Below, piece after piece: positions 1 to 9,641 of a stretch of 64,000 nucleotides of DNA. The DNA comes from Pontibacter aquaedesilientis. GTDB lineage: Bacteria > Bacteroidota > Bacteroidia > Cytophagales > Hymenobacteraceae. Each line of letters begins with the position of its first letter. Position 1 is the stretch's first letter. The notes under the pieces are model-generated. The model saw nothing but the letters and a program-made list of their open reading frames with translations. It did no database searches and was not told the origin of the DNA. The position numbers and the translations under genes are program-made. The stretch is from contig NZ_JACXAJ010000001.1 in the NCBI RefSeq assembly GCF_014773225.1, forward strand, positions 1,054,001 to 1,118,000, written 5' to 3'.

Positions 1-2377
1 ACTCGACCGTTACTGTGAAAGCTGAATTACCCAGGTTTCCGGATGAGGTACTCAAGGTGGCTGTTGGCGGCTGCACATCGTAGATGCGTTTCAGCACAGC
101 CGATGCTTCGTTTCCGTTGCCGGCGGCATCCAGGGCCTTATCCGCCGCCAGGCTCACGCTTACTTCTCCGTCTGCAGTTGGGTTGATCCGGACGGTATAG
201 ACCGAACCGCTCACCGTACTAAAATTACTCACATTGGCATTTGTGAGGGTGATGTCAGCAGCTGAAAAACCGGACACGTCCTCATCAAAATCAAACTGCA
301 CCGTAAATGGCGCTTTCACAAGTTGGGGAGCTTCAGAGCTGATGGCCACTTTCGGGCGTTTCAGGTCATAGGCTATTTCCAGTTTGGTAGAGGCTGTGTT
401 GGCATTCCCTGCCAAGTCAGTCACTTTGCCGGCGGCCAGTAAAATACTGGCCGTTCCTTGCACCCCGTTCGGAGGGGTCAGGGTAAGGGTATAGGTGCTT
501 TTGTCAACGGCTGTGAAGTTACTCAGCGAGGCATTGGTCACGCTTAAGTCTGCCGCAGCCAAACCGTATACTTCCTCGGTGAACATTAACTGCACCTGGA
601 AGGCATCCCTTACCGGAGTTTTAGCCTGGGTGGTCAGAGCCACATCCGGTTTGGTTAGGTCAATGGTGACTGTAAATGTTTTGCTCACCTCGCTCACATT
701 GCCGGCTATGTCTTTAGCGGTGGCTGTGAAACGATAGGTACCCGAAGCCAGGGCAGTGCCTTCATAATTGTATACCCAGTCGCCTGTGCTATTGGCTTTG
801 GTCGTGCCCAGTATACCCTTGGAGGCTTCGCTTACAGTTACGTCCATACCGGCTTGCGCCTTTCCTAGCAGTCTAATGGTATTGTCAGAGGTGATCTGGT
901 CATCGTCTTCGGGGCCACGGTCTTCGGTGACAGCACTGAAAACGGGTGCAGTTGGCGGCGTGGTGATGATGGTCCAGGTATAGGTGGCCGGAGTAGCGTC
1001 CTTGTTTCCGGCGGCGTCCAATGCCCGCACAGATACGGTATAGGTCCCATCAGCCAAATTACTCAGCGTTACCGGGGTCGAGGTGGTGGCGTAAGGGGCA
1101 CCGTTCAGACTCATCTCAAAATACACTTTTGCCTCGTTGCTGGCAAACTCGAATGTGGCGGACTTGCTGTTAGAGATAGCTGCCGGTTTGGAGGTGATGG
1201 TCGTTTCCGGGGCTTTTGTATCGGCTGCAATGGGTTCCAACAGTGGTTTCAAGGCATTGAACCAAGTATTGGCCATCTTTTGGTAACCAGAGACCGCCGG
1301 GTGCAGGTAATCGTCCATGTCGCCTCCGTTGCTGGCAAACTTATAGATAATCCCGGCAGCGTTTTCCATGTCCACCACCACGACCCGGTCGCTTTTCGAC
1401 TTGATTCTGTTTTCGGCCATCGCTTTGACTTTGTCATTAAAGCGACTTGTATAGCCCGGAGAGTCATCACCCGCGTTTTGTGGGATGCGATTAATGATCA
1501 GGCCAAGGATAACGGTTACTTCTTTATTTGCTCTCTCTTCATAAGCGTCCACTTCATCCAGTATACCTTCCATCTCGGCAATGGCCTGGGCATCATCAGT
1601 CACGCCATACAAGCCGCCATTGGTACCCAGGTGCAGCAGCACGACATCCGGATTGAATTTGTCCAGGTAGGTGCCTGAGCCACGAGACACCAGTTCGTTG
1701 GACTGATTGCGGTAACTGCTCGTTTTGAGCAAGCTAAGTATATCCATTGTACGTGCGGCCGGGAAGCCGGCATTCTGGTCGTTTGCCAAAAATGCACCGC
1801 CTGACTTTTCGCTGCCTACAAAGCTGAATTTTGCCTTAATGCCAGTTAGCAGGTCATAGAGTTGCTTGCGATAAGCGATCCGCTCAGAATCGGGTCTGCT
1901 ATCGCCAGATTTTGTGCCATGTGTGTTGGAGTCGCCGAGCGGCATGATGCTGAATACTTTGCTCTGTGTATGCGTTGTTGCGCTAACGGTCGTGCTGTAG
2001 GGCGAGTCACCCGAACTTGATTTTGCCTTTACGCGGTAATAGTAGGTTTCGGCATAGCCCAGACCCGTGGCGCGGTAGCTGTAAATGGTTTTGCCTGCTG
2101 TAACCGGCACGGTCGCCAGCTGGGTAAAGTTTTTGTCTGGCAACAATGAGTGCTCCACAATGTATTGGGTAGCCCCCGATACCGCGTTCCACTCCACTGT
2201 AACGGCCCCTACTAACGATGGACGTGCTTGCATTCCGGTGGGTGCAGAAGCTAATATGGCAGGAGTACTTGGGGAGGCTGAAATGCTAGGCCCTGAAAAT
2301 GCCGCTACAAAAAAAAGTATTATAAATGGTATAAGTCTCGTTTGCCCCAAACAGACGAGCGAGTAGATTTTATTCAT
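1..2377 (-). CDS. Secreted SGNH/GDSL hydrolase with FN3 and Ig-like repeats (partial, cut by left edge)
   Basis: Reading frame open from an ATG at 2377 down to base 1, about 792 residues, with the C-terminus outside the window. A hydrophobic signal segment (about residues 14-34) is followed by an FN3-like domain (about 40-135) and an SGNH hydrolase domain: block I PLGDSN with candidate nucleophile Ser150, block III HLGTN near 250, and catalytic DxxH as Asp356/His359. After about 370 come several Ig-like beta-sandwich repeats of the Big_12/Big_13 type (repeated phrases such as DAAGN). Proteins of this form are exported esterases or carbohydrate acetylesterases; the substrate cannot be read from sequence. 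A T9SS sorting domain would be expected in the missing end. Only the 5' part is seen, so total length is unknown. Confidence 0.85.
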   Translation of the reverse strand, partial: MNKIYSLVCLGQTRLIPFIILFFVAAFSGPSISASPSTPAILASAPTGMQARPSLVGAVTVEWNAVSGATQYIVEHSLLPDKNFTQLATVPVTAGKTIYSYRATGLGYAETYYYRVKAKSSSGDSPYSTTVSATTHTQSKVFSIMPLGDSNTHGTKSGDSRPDSERIAYRKQLYDLLTGIKAKFSFVGSEKSGGAFLANDQNAGFPAARTMDILSLLKTSSYRNQSNELVSRGSGTYLDKFNPDVVLLHLGTNGGLYGVTDDAQAIAEMEGILDEVDAYEERANKEVTVILGLIINRIPQNAGDDSPGYTSRFNDKVKAMAENRIKSKSDRVVVVDMENAAGIIYKFASNGGDMDDYLHPAVSGYQKMANTWFNALKPLLEPIAADTKAPETTITSKPAAISNSKSATFEFASNEAKVYFEMSLNGAPYATTSTPVTLSNLADGTYTVSVRALDAAGNKDATPATYTWTIITTPPTAPVFSAVTEDRGPEDDDQITSDNTIRLLGKAQAGMDVTVSEASKGILGTTKANSTGDWVYNYEGTALASGTYRFTATAKDIAGNVSEVSKTFTVTIDLTKPDVALTTQAKTPVRDAFQVQLMFTEEVYGLAAADLSVTNASLSNFTAVDKSTYTLTLTPPNGVQGTASILLAAGKVTDLAGNANTASTKLEIAYDLKRPKVAISSEAPQLVKAPFTVQFDFDEDVSGFSAADITLTNANVSNFSTVSGSVYTVRINPTADGEVSVSLAADKALDAAGNGNEASAVLKRIYDVQPPTATLSTSSGNLGNSAFTVTVE

Positions 2378-2872
2378 ATAAATATAAAGAGTCGAAGTAA
2401 TAAACCTTTCCAAATCATTGTCACGAAGGTTCACAGAGCTAAACGAAATTAGAGCAGATGGGTTGAGTATTTTGCACTGAATATATAGTGCTAATTTTTT
2501 AAAATATGGTAAATGTCGCCTGCATTATGTTGCTTTAAGTTTAGACGGTCTACGCTCCCTGGATAGCTAGGTCGTTGTGCGCCTACTCAATGCTGTCTTA
2601 CTCCTCCTAAGCTCGTTACTTTTCACTGCACTTGGTGAATGCTACTAATAACAATTATATAAGGCAAAATCTGGTGATTTTGAAAGCCAAACTAAAATTG
2701 AATTAATTTTTGTTTTTTTTAAAATCATAGAAGTCCAATGGTAAAGCTGGCTCGTATATCAAAGTATAACCCAAAACAACTAATAAGTTAATCTTAAGCA
2801 ACTTATAAATCCGCAGCAACCCTTCTGTGAAATTTTTTTAATTTTTTTTCATCTTAAATTCAAAATTCAATT
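2378..2872. other. Intergenic region, 495 bp, AT-rich
   Basis: Divergent spacer between the SGNH gene and the DUF4331 gene, so it must hold both promoters. It contains A/T runs near 2705-2720 and 2834-2850 but no ORF with convincing coding character, no RNA gene and no strong hairpin. A CATTGTCAC half-site near 2416 resembles the sulfur-island operators but lacks the left half and the -7 partner. Confidence 0.5.
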
Positions 2873-4963
2873 ATGAAGGTTTTTACGTGGAATAGCCATA
2901 AATTATGGCTAACTGTACTCACTGTTGCCGCACTGGCAGCGGTAGGTTCACAAACAAATTATCTCGAATCCTCCAGTCACCGCGAGGCCCCCATTATCGC
3001 CAATGACCCCCAAGCAGACAACACTGATCTATATGCTTTCAGGAATCCCCATGACCCAAGCAAATTGGTGATCATTGCCAATTATATTCCTTTTCAGTTG
3101 CCTCATGGGGGACCAAACTACTATTTTTTTAGCGACGATATTGCCTACGACATTCACATCAAGAATAATGCGGCTACCCAAGGGGACGACATTATGTACC
3201 GCTTCAAGTTTAAGACTGTAAATGAAGACCCTAGTACTTTTTTCTACGCCAGGCTGGGTAAACAAAACCTCAAACAGACCTACACACTTTCCAAGAGTAC
3301 CAATGGGGGCAAGTCATTCAGTACGGTGATTGCAAAAGGAGCCGTACCTGCCTACAATGCTGGTCCCCGAATTATTCAAAGTGGTGTTGGCCTAAACACA
3401 AATTACCATCAGGAATTGCTGCTTAAGGGCATAGAAAGAGCCCCCACGGGCGAAATAGCCTTTGTTGGCGCAGTGGATGATCCGTTCTTTGCAGACTTGG
3501 GTGCCATCTTTGATTTGGGCAATCTGCGTCCAGGCAACGCCGTGGATGGGCTAAAATGTAAAAACGTACATACCTTGGCCCTGAACATTCCTATCTCCCT
3601 TCTGCAGAAAGATGGGAAGCATCCGGACATGGCAAAGAGTATACTAGATTCCGATTTTGTGCTCGGCATATGGGCTTCGGCGAGTCGTCCTAAAATTAGC
3701 GTAAGAGAATCAAATGGTCTGGTAAAACACATGGGCCCCATGGTACAGGTGTCGCGGCTCGGTATGCCATTAACAAACGAGGTAATCATTCCGATTGGCC
3801 GTAAAGATGAATGGAACTCTAAAACACCTTATGATGAAGATAAGGAGTTTGAAAAATACTTCACTAACCCGGAACTGGCCCTATACATGGATGACTCCCA
3901 ATTTGGAGGTGCAGTGCCGGGCTTATCACAACTTCGAATACAAACCAACTCCCTTCAAAAGTTTGACTTCCGCAACGGCAAAAACGGACTCTTCCCCCTC
4001 CGAGGAAGTGCAGCTGTGAAAAACACAGCCTTGGACTCGAAACTGTTCGGAAATTACCTGTTAAGAGCCAATGCCCCGCGCTCTGTGGACATTTTGCCCA
4101 TCTTCATGACTGGAGTGCCTAACCTCCCTCCTTACCAATTAGCCACAGGAAAAAATGGAAATCCGCTGGCTAAGGGCAAACCTTTTGTGAATAACTTCCT
4201 CCCGACTTTTGGCGACATGCTTCGCGTTAATGTGTCCACCCCGACTACCCCGCGTGACTCACCTGACTTCAGCAGTCTGGGGCTTATTCAAGCTGCGGTG
4301 CTGGGTCTCACGGATCCACGCTACAACACAAGCACCGAATGGCAGTTCATACCTAATATGGATGGCTTTCCGAACGGACGACGGTTGGAAGATGATGTAA
4401 CACGCATTGAGCTGCAGGCAGTAGGTGGTGCAGTACTGGCAGCCATAGGCCTCTGGTATGACGACTATACTGTAGGCTCGCCTAATCCGGTAACCCCTCA
4501 GCTTGTAAATACCCTCACCTTTACCACCGGAGTTGAAAAGAATGACAAACCATTTCTGGAAGGCTTCCCTTATATAGCACAGCCTTGGAATGGGTTTGAA
4601 GACGGTGCCCAGTGTGACTGCGGTGAAAACGGCATGCCTGAATCCCAAAATATCCAAGGCATGAATATGGGACTCAACATGGCGCCTCCCTCCATCCTAA
4701 TGAAGGAAATCGACACCTACCCTAATCCCGCCTCGAAATCTACGACTATCCGCTATCACCTTATAAACGACGCCACTGTATCAATGCGGATTTTTGACAT
4801 GGCCGGCCGGCAGGTTGGCGCTGTAATCGAGAACAAACGGCAACAGGCTGGTGTGCATGAAGTAAAGGTAGATGTAAGCAAACTCGACAAAGGGGTTTAC
4901 TTCGCTACCATGCAGGATAGTGATGGCAAAAAGCAAACAGTAAAAATTGTAGTGTCTAAATAA
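2873..4963 (+). CDS. DUF4331 family secreted protein with T9SS sorting domain
   Basis: 696 residues. N-terminal signal peptide (about 1-28), then a long DUF4331 region opening with the family's SSHREAP motif at about 34-40 and the D-N-T-D-L-Y-A-F block. The last ~75 residues form a type A T9SS C-terminal sorting domain (TYPNPASKSTTIRYHL start, VYFATMQ near the end), so the protein is exported through the type IX system and anchored or released at the cell surface. The biochemical role of DUF4331 is not established. It is followed by a TPR protein and a TonB-dependent receptor on the same strand, suggesting surface capture plus uptake of some ligand. A hairpin terminator follows directly, so the next gene may have its own promoter or rely on readthrough. 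Confidence 0.9.
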   Translation: MKVFTWNSHKLWLTVLTVAALAAVGSQTNYLESSSHREAPIIANDPQADNTDLYAFRNPHDPSKLVIIANYIPFQLPHGGPNYYFFSDDIAYDIHIKNNAATQGDDIMYRFKFKTVNEDPSTFFYARLGKQNLKQTYTLSKSTNGGKSFSTVIAKGAVPAYNAGPRIIQSGVGLNTNYHQELLLKGIERAPTGEIAFVGAVDDPFFADLGAIFDLGNLRPGNAVDGLKCKNVHTLALNIPISLLQKDGKHPDMAKSILDSDFVLGIWASASRPKISVRESNGLVKHMGPMVQVSRLGMPLTNEVIIPIGRKDEWNSKTPYDEDKEFEKYFTNPELALYMDDSQFGGAVPGLSQLRIQTNSLQKFDFRNGKNGLFPLRGSAAVKNTALDSKLFGNYLLRANAPRSVDILPIFMTGVPNLPPYQLATGKNGNPLAKGKPFVNNFLPTFGDMLRVNVSTPTTPRDSPDFSSLGLIQAAVLGLTDPRYNTSTEWQFIPNMDGFPNGRRLEDDVTRIELQAVGGAVLAAIGLWYDDYTVGSPNPVTPQLVNTLTFTTGVEKNDKPFLEGFPYIAQPWNGFEDGAQCDCGENGMPESQNIQGMNMGLNMAPPSILMKEIDTYPNPASKSTTIRYHLINDATVSMRIFDMAGRQVGAVIENKRQQAGVHEVKVDVSKLDKGVYFATMQDSDGKKQTVKIVVSK

Positions 4964-4970
4964 TGAAGTC

Positions 4971-5001
4971 AGGCCAAGCTGTGCGCTTGGCCTGCTTTTT
5001 T
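4971..5001 (+). terminator. Rho-independent terminator after the DUF4331 gene
   Basis: Perfect 9-bp stem AGGCCAAGC / GCTTGGCCT (4971-4979 and 4985-4993) with a 5-nt loop, followed by GCTTTTTTCT. It starts 8 nt after the DUF4331 stop codon. Its presence also argues against translation of the next gene from the ATG at 4963. Confidence 0.85.
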
Positions 5002-5025
5002 CTATTAAGGATAAAAGCAAACTAT

Positions 5026-6366
5026 ATGAAAAGAGAAAACATTTACACGATCGCTTTCCTTGTTCTCCTTGCTGCTGCCGTTACCACTTTCTTTTATAAC
5101 CGCGAGAAGCAAGACCCCATTCCGCCACTGTTGGAAAGAACTGGCCCCATCTCTACCACGAGCGAATGGGTTAACACCAAAATGGCCATAGAGGGTTTAC
5201 AGTACAAACTGCGACAAAACCCGGGCGATATGCAAAGTAAGCTGTTCTTAGCTTTGGCCTACATGCAGGAGGCACGCGTAACTGGCGAGCACCCCTATTA
5301 CTATCCGGCAGCGCTTAAACTGGTAAATGAAGTTTTGTCTAAGAAAAACACGGACGAAGCATTGCGCTACGAGGCAACTGTCGCCAAATCGATCATACAA
5401 CTTTCTTTGCACCAATTTGAAGAGGCCCTCAGAACAGGTGAAAGGGCCTTGGAGATGAACAGTCGCAGAGCAGCCGTTTATGGGGTGTTGTGTGATGCCA
5501 ATGTAGAACTCGGTCATTATGAAAAGGCTGTAGAACTGGCTGATAAGATGGTGAGTATTCGTCCGGACCTGCAATCTTACGCACGGGTTTCCTACCTCCG
5601 TGAAATATATGGAGATACGCCGGGTGCCATTGTAGCCATGCGAATGGCGGCAGATGCCGGTTATCCTGGCCTTGAGCAAACAGCTTGGACACGGGTAACT
5701 TTGGGAAAGCTGCATGAGCAAAACGGAGACCTGCAACAGGCCGAAATGGAATACCGACAAGTTTTGTATGAATACCCGGACTATGCCTTCGCATTGGGGG
5801 GTTTAGCCAGATTGGAAGCAAAAAAGAAAAACCATCAGGATGCGATCAAGCTGTTTGACAGAGCTGCCAAAGTTATCCCCGAGTTTACTTTTCACCAAGA
5901 ACTTGCGGGGCTGTATAAGCTGACGGGGCAACCAAAAAAAGCAGCTAACAGCAGAAAGGAATTGCTCGACGGCTTGAAGGAAGACGAGGAAGCAGGGCAC
6001 ATCGTAGACTTGGAGTTGGCAAACATTTACTTAGAGTTGGATGGAGACCTTGATCAGGCGATGAAGTATGCCTGGAAAGAGTATAAGAGGCGACCAAACA
6101 ATATTGACGTGTGCAAAACATTAGCCACCATCTACTATAAAAAGCGAGACTACAGGCAGGCAGATAAATTTCTAAAGAAAGCCAGTCATACAGATCGCCA
6201 GGATGCCAGCCTACTTTGTTTAACCGGTTTAGTGTCTTACAAATTGGGAGATCGTGTAACTGGTCAGAAACTGCTGCAAAGGTCTTTTACAATTGATCCT
6301 TTTCAGAATAACGAAGTCGGTGAGGAAGGCCGTAAAATGTTAGCAGCTACTATAGCAGGTTTGTAA
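5026..6366 (+). CDS. Membrane-anchored tetratricopeptide repeat protein
   Basis: 446 residues from ATG 5026. This start gives a basic N-terminus (MKRENIYTIAFLVLLAAAV) followed by one membrane segment; the longer reading from 4963 would run through the terminator hairpin and is unlikely. The rest is alpha-helical with at least six TPR-like units, for example the repeats ending in ALEMNSR, VSIRPD, EYPDYAFALGGLARLE and YKRRPNNIDVCKTLA. TPR proteins are scaffolds; the partner is unknown. Its position between the DUF4331 protein and a TonB-dependent receptor suggests a periplasmic adaptor for the same surface system, but that is inference. Confidence 0.8.
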   Translation: MKRENIYTIAFLVLLAAAVTTFFYNREKQDPIPPLLERTGPISTTSEWVNTKMAIEGLQYKLRQNPGDMQSKLFLALAYMQEARVTGEHPYYYPAALKLVNEVLSKKNTDEALRYEATVAKSIIQLSLHQFEEALRTGERALEMNSRRAAVYGVLCDANVELGHYEKAVELADKMVSIRPDLQSYARVSYLREIYGDTPGAIVAMRMAADAGYPGLEQTAWTRVTLGKLHEQNGDLQQAEMEYRQVLYEYPDYAFALGGLARLEAKKKNHQDAIKLFDRAAKVIPEFTFHQELAGLYKLTGQPKKAANSRKELLDGLKEDEEAGHIVDLELANIYLELDGDLDQAMKYAWKEYKRRPNNIDVCKTLATIYYKKRDYRQADKFLKKASHTDRQDASLLCLTGLVSYKLGDRVTGQKLLQRSFTIDPFQNNEVGEEGRKMLAATIAGL

Positions 6367-6401
6367 AGCAGGTTCAGTAAGCTAGGTGTCCGTTCCAGTT
6401 C

Positions 6402-6421
6402 CACAGCCTGTCTGTGTTTTA
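6402..6421 (+). terminator. Weak candidate terminator after the TPR gene
   Basis: Short 5-bp stem CACAG / CTGTG with a 5-nt loop followed by TTTTATT. The stem is short, so this is only a candidate. Confidence 0.3.
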
Positions 6422-6559
6422 TTAAAACCAAACGCTTGAGATTTCGACTGCTAAAAACTTTGAATACTCCTACAATTCCTGTTTAAAAGGACTACTATGT
6501 GTTTAATTTGACTGGCCTCACAGTGTCAGGTACTTCTGTATGCTTGTTTGTCTAAAACT

Positions 6560-8890
6560 ATGAAACCTGATAATTTCATCTTTATAACGCAACTGGGAGG
6601 TAGCGATGCCTTTAGCACTGGGACAATAAAATGTTTGCTCACATTCTTGCTTCTCGCCTTCTCGGCGACTTATTCAATGGCCCACAATGGCAGCATAAAC
6701 GGAGGGGTGTTCAGTAAGGAGGACAGCGCTCCGCTAGCCGGCGCCACTGTCATACTTACCAATGTGGACATAGGCACTACCACTGATGTCTTTGGCATGT
6801 ACTCCTTCAAAGATCTGGTAGAGGGGCAGTATACGATGCAGGTTTCTTACCTAGGCTTCAAATCAACTATACAAACTGTGATGGTAAAGAACACTGAGAC
6901 CAGCTCGGTAAGCACCTACTTAGAGTCGGGTGAGTTCAGTCTTTCTGAGGTTAGCGTAACCAGCAAAAAGGAGACCGCTCTCAATATCATCAGCTCCTTG
7001 GATATAAGCCTTAGGCCAACGCAAAACTCACAAGAAGTCTTGCGCATTATACCGGGTCTATTCATTGCACAACATGCCGGCGGCGGCAAAGCCGAGCAGA
7101 TTTTTTTGAGAGGATTCGATATTGACCATGGCACCGACGTCGGTTTGTCGGTAGATGGTGTGCCCGTGAACATGGTTTCTCATGCACATGGGCAGGGGTA
7201 CTCCGACTTGCATTTCCTCATACCGGAGACAATTGAACAGGTCGATTTTGGCAAAGGCCCCTATGAGGCAAAACAAGGAAACTTTACGACTGCCGGCTAT
7301 GCCGATTTTACTACCCGTTCGGTCCTGAGGAAAAGCGTTTTGAAACTTGAAGCAGGCCGCTTTGACACTTACAGGGCTGTGGGCATGTTCAATTTACTGA
7401 GCGACACTGCACGCCAAAAACAACAGAATGCCTACTTGGCAACGGAGTACATGTTCTCGAACGGCTACTTTGAATCCCCTCAAAATTTTAACCGCATCAA
7501 CTTATTTGGGAGCTACAATGGCAAAGTGGGCGCAAACAAAGTTTTGTCGGTTTCACTGGCAGCCTTCCGCAGCGGCTGGGATGCGTCCGGCCAGATACCC
7601 GAACGCGCCATTGCTGACGGTCTCATCAGCCGTTTTGGTGCCATCGATGATACGGAAGGGGGAAACACATCGCGCCAAAGTGTGAACACCAGCCTAATGA
7701 GCGTACTTCCAAACAATGCAGTACTGTATAACCAGGTATACGTCCTTAACTATGACTTTGAACTCTACTCCAACTTCACATTTTTCCTGAATGATAGCCT
7801 GAACGGTGATCAAATCAGGCAGCGTGAAAACAGACACGTTCTTGGTTACAAAGGCTCCTATAGCAAAGAAAGCCAGTTTTTCAGATTTCCACTCCGAAGT
7901 GAACTGGGTCTGGCCCTACGACACGATCTGGTGCAGGGCTCGGAGCTTTCCCGAACCCGCGGCAGAAGGGTCACCCTCCGTGAGGTACATAAAGGTCTCA
8001 TAGCAGAAACAAACGCCTCCGCCTATATCAGCGAAACACTGGAGTTAACCTCGCGTTTGATTGTCAACACCGCGCTTCGTTTTGACCAGTTTCTTTTCGA
8101 TTATGTGAATCAGCTACCAACAGACTCTGTCTTTAAAAGACAGGTTGCGGCAAAGAACAGACTTAGCCCCAAACTCAATTTATATTATACCTACTCTCCG
8201 ACCCTACGCTTTTATGCCAGTGCCGGCATGGGTTTTCACTCCAACGACACCAGGGTTTCGGTAATGGCTGACAAAGATCGGATTTTACCGGCGGCCTACG
8301 GGACAGATTTAGGGTTTATCATGAAACCAAGTCCCGGCCTGATCCTTCACATGGCACTGTGGGCGCTCGACCTGGATCAGGAATTAGTGTACGTAGGAGA
8401 TGAAGGCATTGTAGAGCCTTCCGGGAAAACGAGACGTTTTGGTCTTGACGCCTCGGCCCGTTACCAGGTGTGCCATTATCTGTTTGCAGATGCAGATGTC
8501 AGTTTGGCGCGGCCGAGGGCGAGGGAAGAAATAGATGGGAAAAACTATATACCACTGGCACCACTGCTTACCAGTTCCGGAGGGCTGACCTTCCGCAATA
8601 AAACAGGGTTTAATGCAAGCACTCGTTATCGTTTCCTACAAAACCGCCCTGCAAATGAAGACTATAGCCTCACCGCAGATGGGTACTTTCTTGTAGATGC
8701 CGTGGTGAGCTACCAGCTGAAAAAACTGGAGTTGAAAATAACTGCCGAGAACCTACTCAACAGCGATTGGAAGGAGGCACAGTTTGAGACTGAATCTAGA
8801 CTAAAAACAGAGGCAAATCCTGTAACAGAGATACACTTTACCCCCGGCACCCCATTCTTCATCAAAGCGGGAGCAACGTATTCTTTTTAA
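6560..8890 (+). CDS. TonB-dependent outer-membrane receptor with carboxypeptidase-regulatory-like N-domain
   Basis: 776 residues from ATG 6560; an in-frame TTG at 6548 is possible but less likely. An unusual ~20-residue N-terminal extension precedes the signal peptide core (LLTFLLLAFSATYSMA). Then comes a carboxypeptidase-regulatory-like beta domain (roughly residues 45-130, GATVILTN... GMYSFKDL... SYLGFKS), a plug domain (about 140-250, with DGVPVNMVSHAHGQG and FGKGPYEAKQGNF), and a beta-barrel ending in a terminal phenylalanine (AGATYSF) as expected for BamA-dependent assembly. It imports a ligand using TonB energy. The ligand is unknown; the His-containing plug loop is reminiscent of metal or small-chelate receptors, but this is weak. 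Third gene of the DUF4331-TPR-receptor set. Confidence 0.88.
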   Translation: MKPDNFIFITQLGGSDAFSTGTIKCLLTFLLLAFSATYSMAHNGSINGGVFSKEDSAPLAGATVILTNVDIGTTTDVFGMYSFKDLVEGQYTMQVSYLGFKSTIQTVMVKNTETSSVSTYLESGEFSLSEVSVTSKKETALNIISSLDISLRPTQNSQEVLRIIPGLFIAQHAGGGKAEQIFLRGFDIDHGTDVGLSVDGVPVNMVSHAHGQGYSDLHFLIPETIEQVDFGKGPYEAKQGNFTTAGYADFTTRSVLRKSVLKLEAGRFDTYRAVGMFNLLSDTARQKQQNAYLATEYMFSNGYFESPQNFNRINLFGSYNGKVGANKVLSVSLAAFRSGWDASGQIPERAIADGLISRFGAIDDTEGGNTSRQSVNTSLMSVLPNNAVLYNQVYVLNYDFELYSNFTFFLNDSLNGDQIRQRENRHVLGYKGSYSKESQFFRFPLRSELGLALRHDLVQGSELSRTRGRRVTLREVHKGLIAETNASAYISETLELTSRLIVNTALRFDQFLFDYVNQLPTDSVFKRQVAAKNRLSPKLNLYYTYSPTLRFYASAGMGFHSNDTRVSVMADKDRILPAAYGTDLGFIMKPSPGLILHMALWALDLDQELVYVGDEGIVEPSGKTRRFGLDASARYQVCHYLFADADVSLARPRAREEIDGKNYIPLAPLLTSSGGLTFRNKTGFNASTRYRFLQNRPANEDYSLTADGYFLVDAVVSYQLKKLELKITAENLLNSDWKEAQFETESRLKTEANPVTEIHFTPGTPFFIKAGATYSF

Positions 8891-8943
8891 CCATCGTGTG
8901 CCAATCCGGAAAAAAATCAATCAATAACGACTTACCTCCCTAT

Positions 8944-8987
8944 GTGTCAAACACCACTGTGGTAGCTTTACACATACTTCATCTTTG
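8944..8987 (+). promoter_or_regulatory. Decayed CRP-like operator plus -7 element before an MBL pseudogene
   Basis: GTGTCAAACACCAC at 8944-8957 is a degenerate version of the GTGAC-N4-GTCAC palindrome found five times in the sulfur island. It is followed by the same conserved TG and, after exactly 22 nt (8958-8979), by CATCTTTG (8980-8987), a one-mismatch TAnnTTTG element. The geometry is identical to the intact copies, which supports this being a relic promoter rather than chance. Confidence 0.6.
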
Positions 8988-9051
8988 CATCATTTATGAA
9001 TTGAACCTTTTAAAGCGCTTCCTTAGAATTATAAAATAATCTCCAGAACCA

Positions 9052-9186
9052 ATGAAAGTAAGTTTATTAGTAGACTAACTATTTATGCGTATAGTATAAT
9101 CGGCGGTGAATATCCGCACGAGCCTTATGACGATGGAGCTGTGCTTATGATAGGTGATGTGAAACTGAAATATAGCCATGATGCAC
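9052..9186 (+). pseudogene. Remnant of a CstB-like MBL-fold persulfide dioxygenase gene
   Basis: From about 9078 the translation reads TIYAYSIIGGEYPHEPYDDG, then AVLMIGDVKLKYSHD. This aligns with residues 74-108 of the intact MBL-rhodanese protein encoded at 19176 (TIYAHSMVGAEYPHESFDEG, then AVLQIGDVKLKSIHT). The DNA is also closely similar there. An ATG AAA GTA at 9052 matches the family start (MKV/MKI), and a short LLVD resembles the conserved VLVD, implying large internal deletions, a frameshift and loss of everything after the fragment. The metal ligands and both rhodanese domains are gone, so it is non-functional. A matching decayed promoter lies upstream. Confidence 0.75.
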
Positions 9187-9248
9187 GTATGAGCTTTAAT
9201 TTTAAGAACAAAACTCATAAACTAAATAATTTCCTATATTGCCTGACC

Positions 9249-9428
9249 ATGACAGAAGAAGAATTTGACAGTAAATACGAAGCGGCACTGCACCGCATCG
9301 TCACCGCCCTGGCTGAAAGCCCTGAAATTGATCCGGAGAAATTTTACAGCCTGACCTGTGTTCTGGAGAACCTACGATTTTTCAGTCCGGTGTTGTATGG
9401 GTTGATAAAGTCAGCAAAGGAGCAATAA
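9249..9428 (+). CDS. Small hypothetical protein, 59 residues
   Basis: ATG at 9249 gives MTEEEFDSKYEAALHRIVTA and ends SAKEQ; acidic, predicted mostly helical, one cysteine. A longer reading from a GTG at 9141 would fuse it to the MBL remnant just upstream and is rejected as artefactual. No family recognised. Base usage looks plausibly coding, but there is no promoter or partner to support it strongly. Confidence 0.45.
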   Translation: MTEEEFDSKYEAALHRIVTALAESPEIDPEKFYSLTCVLENLRFFSPVLYGLIKSAKEQ

Positions 9429-9641
9429 GCTGCAATCAAGCTATAGCCATGACGGCCACTTTGGAAGGCAATCCGAATTTTACTCGTTGGCTTTAACTGG
9501 AATTGTCCTGCCTTCAGCTAAAAAAGCCCCCTTCTGCTTTCGCCCCAAAAGTTATCTCCCTCATCACCGTTACCTAAACTGGTCTAGCTATACCTGCAAG
9601 CACGAAGCCCTCAAGTCCAGACTAAACTCAGATTGTTAGCA

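Noticed and set aside
2405..2450. CRP-like site before the DUF4331 gene (CAAATCATTGTCAC)
   Set aside because: Only the right half matches and no TAnnTTTG lies 22 nt downstream.
4963..5025. Longer N-terminus for the TPR protein starting at 4963
   Set aside because: It would translate through the terminator hairpin of the previous gene and gives no sensible signal or anchor; the ATG at 5026 gives a good membrane anchor.
9141..9248. N-terminal extension of the small protein at 9249
   Set aside because: These codons are the MBL pseudogene remnant, recognisable by homology to the gene at 19176, so joining them is an artefact.
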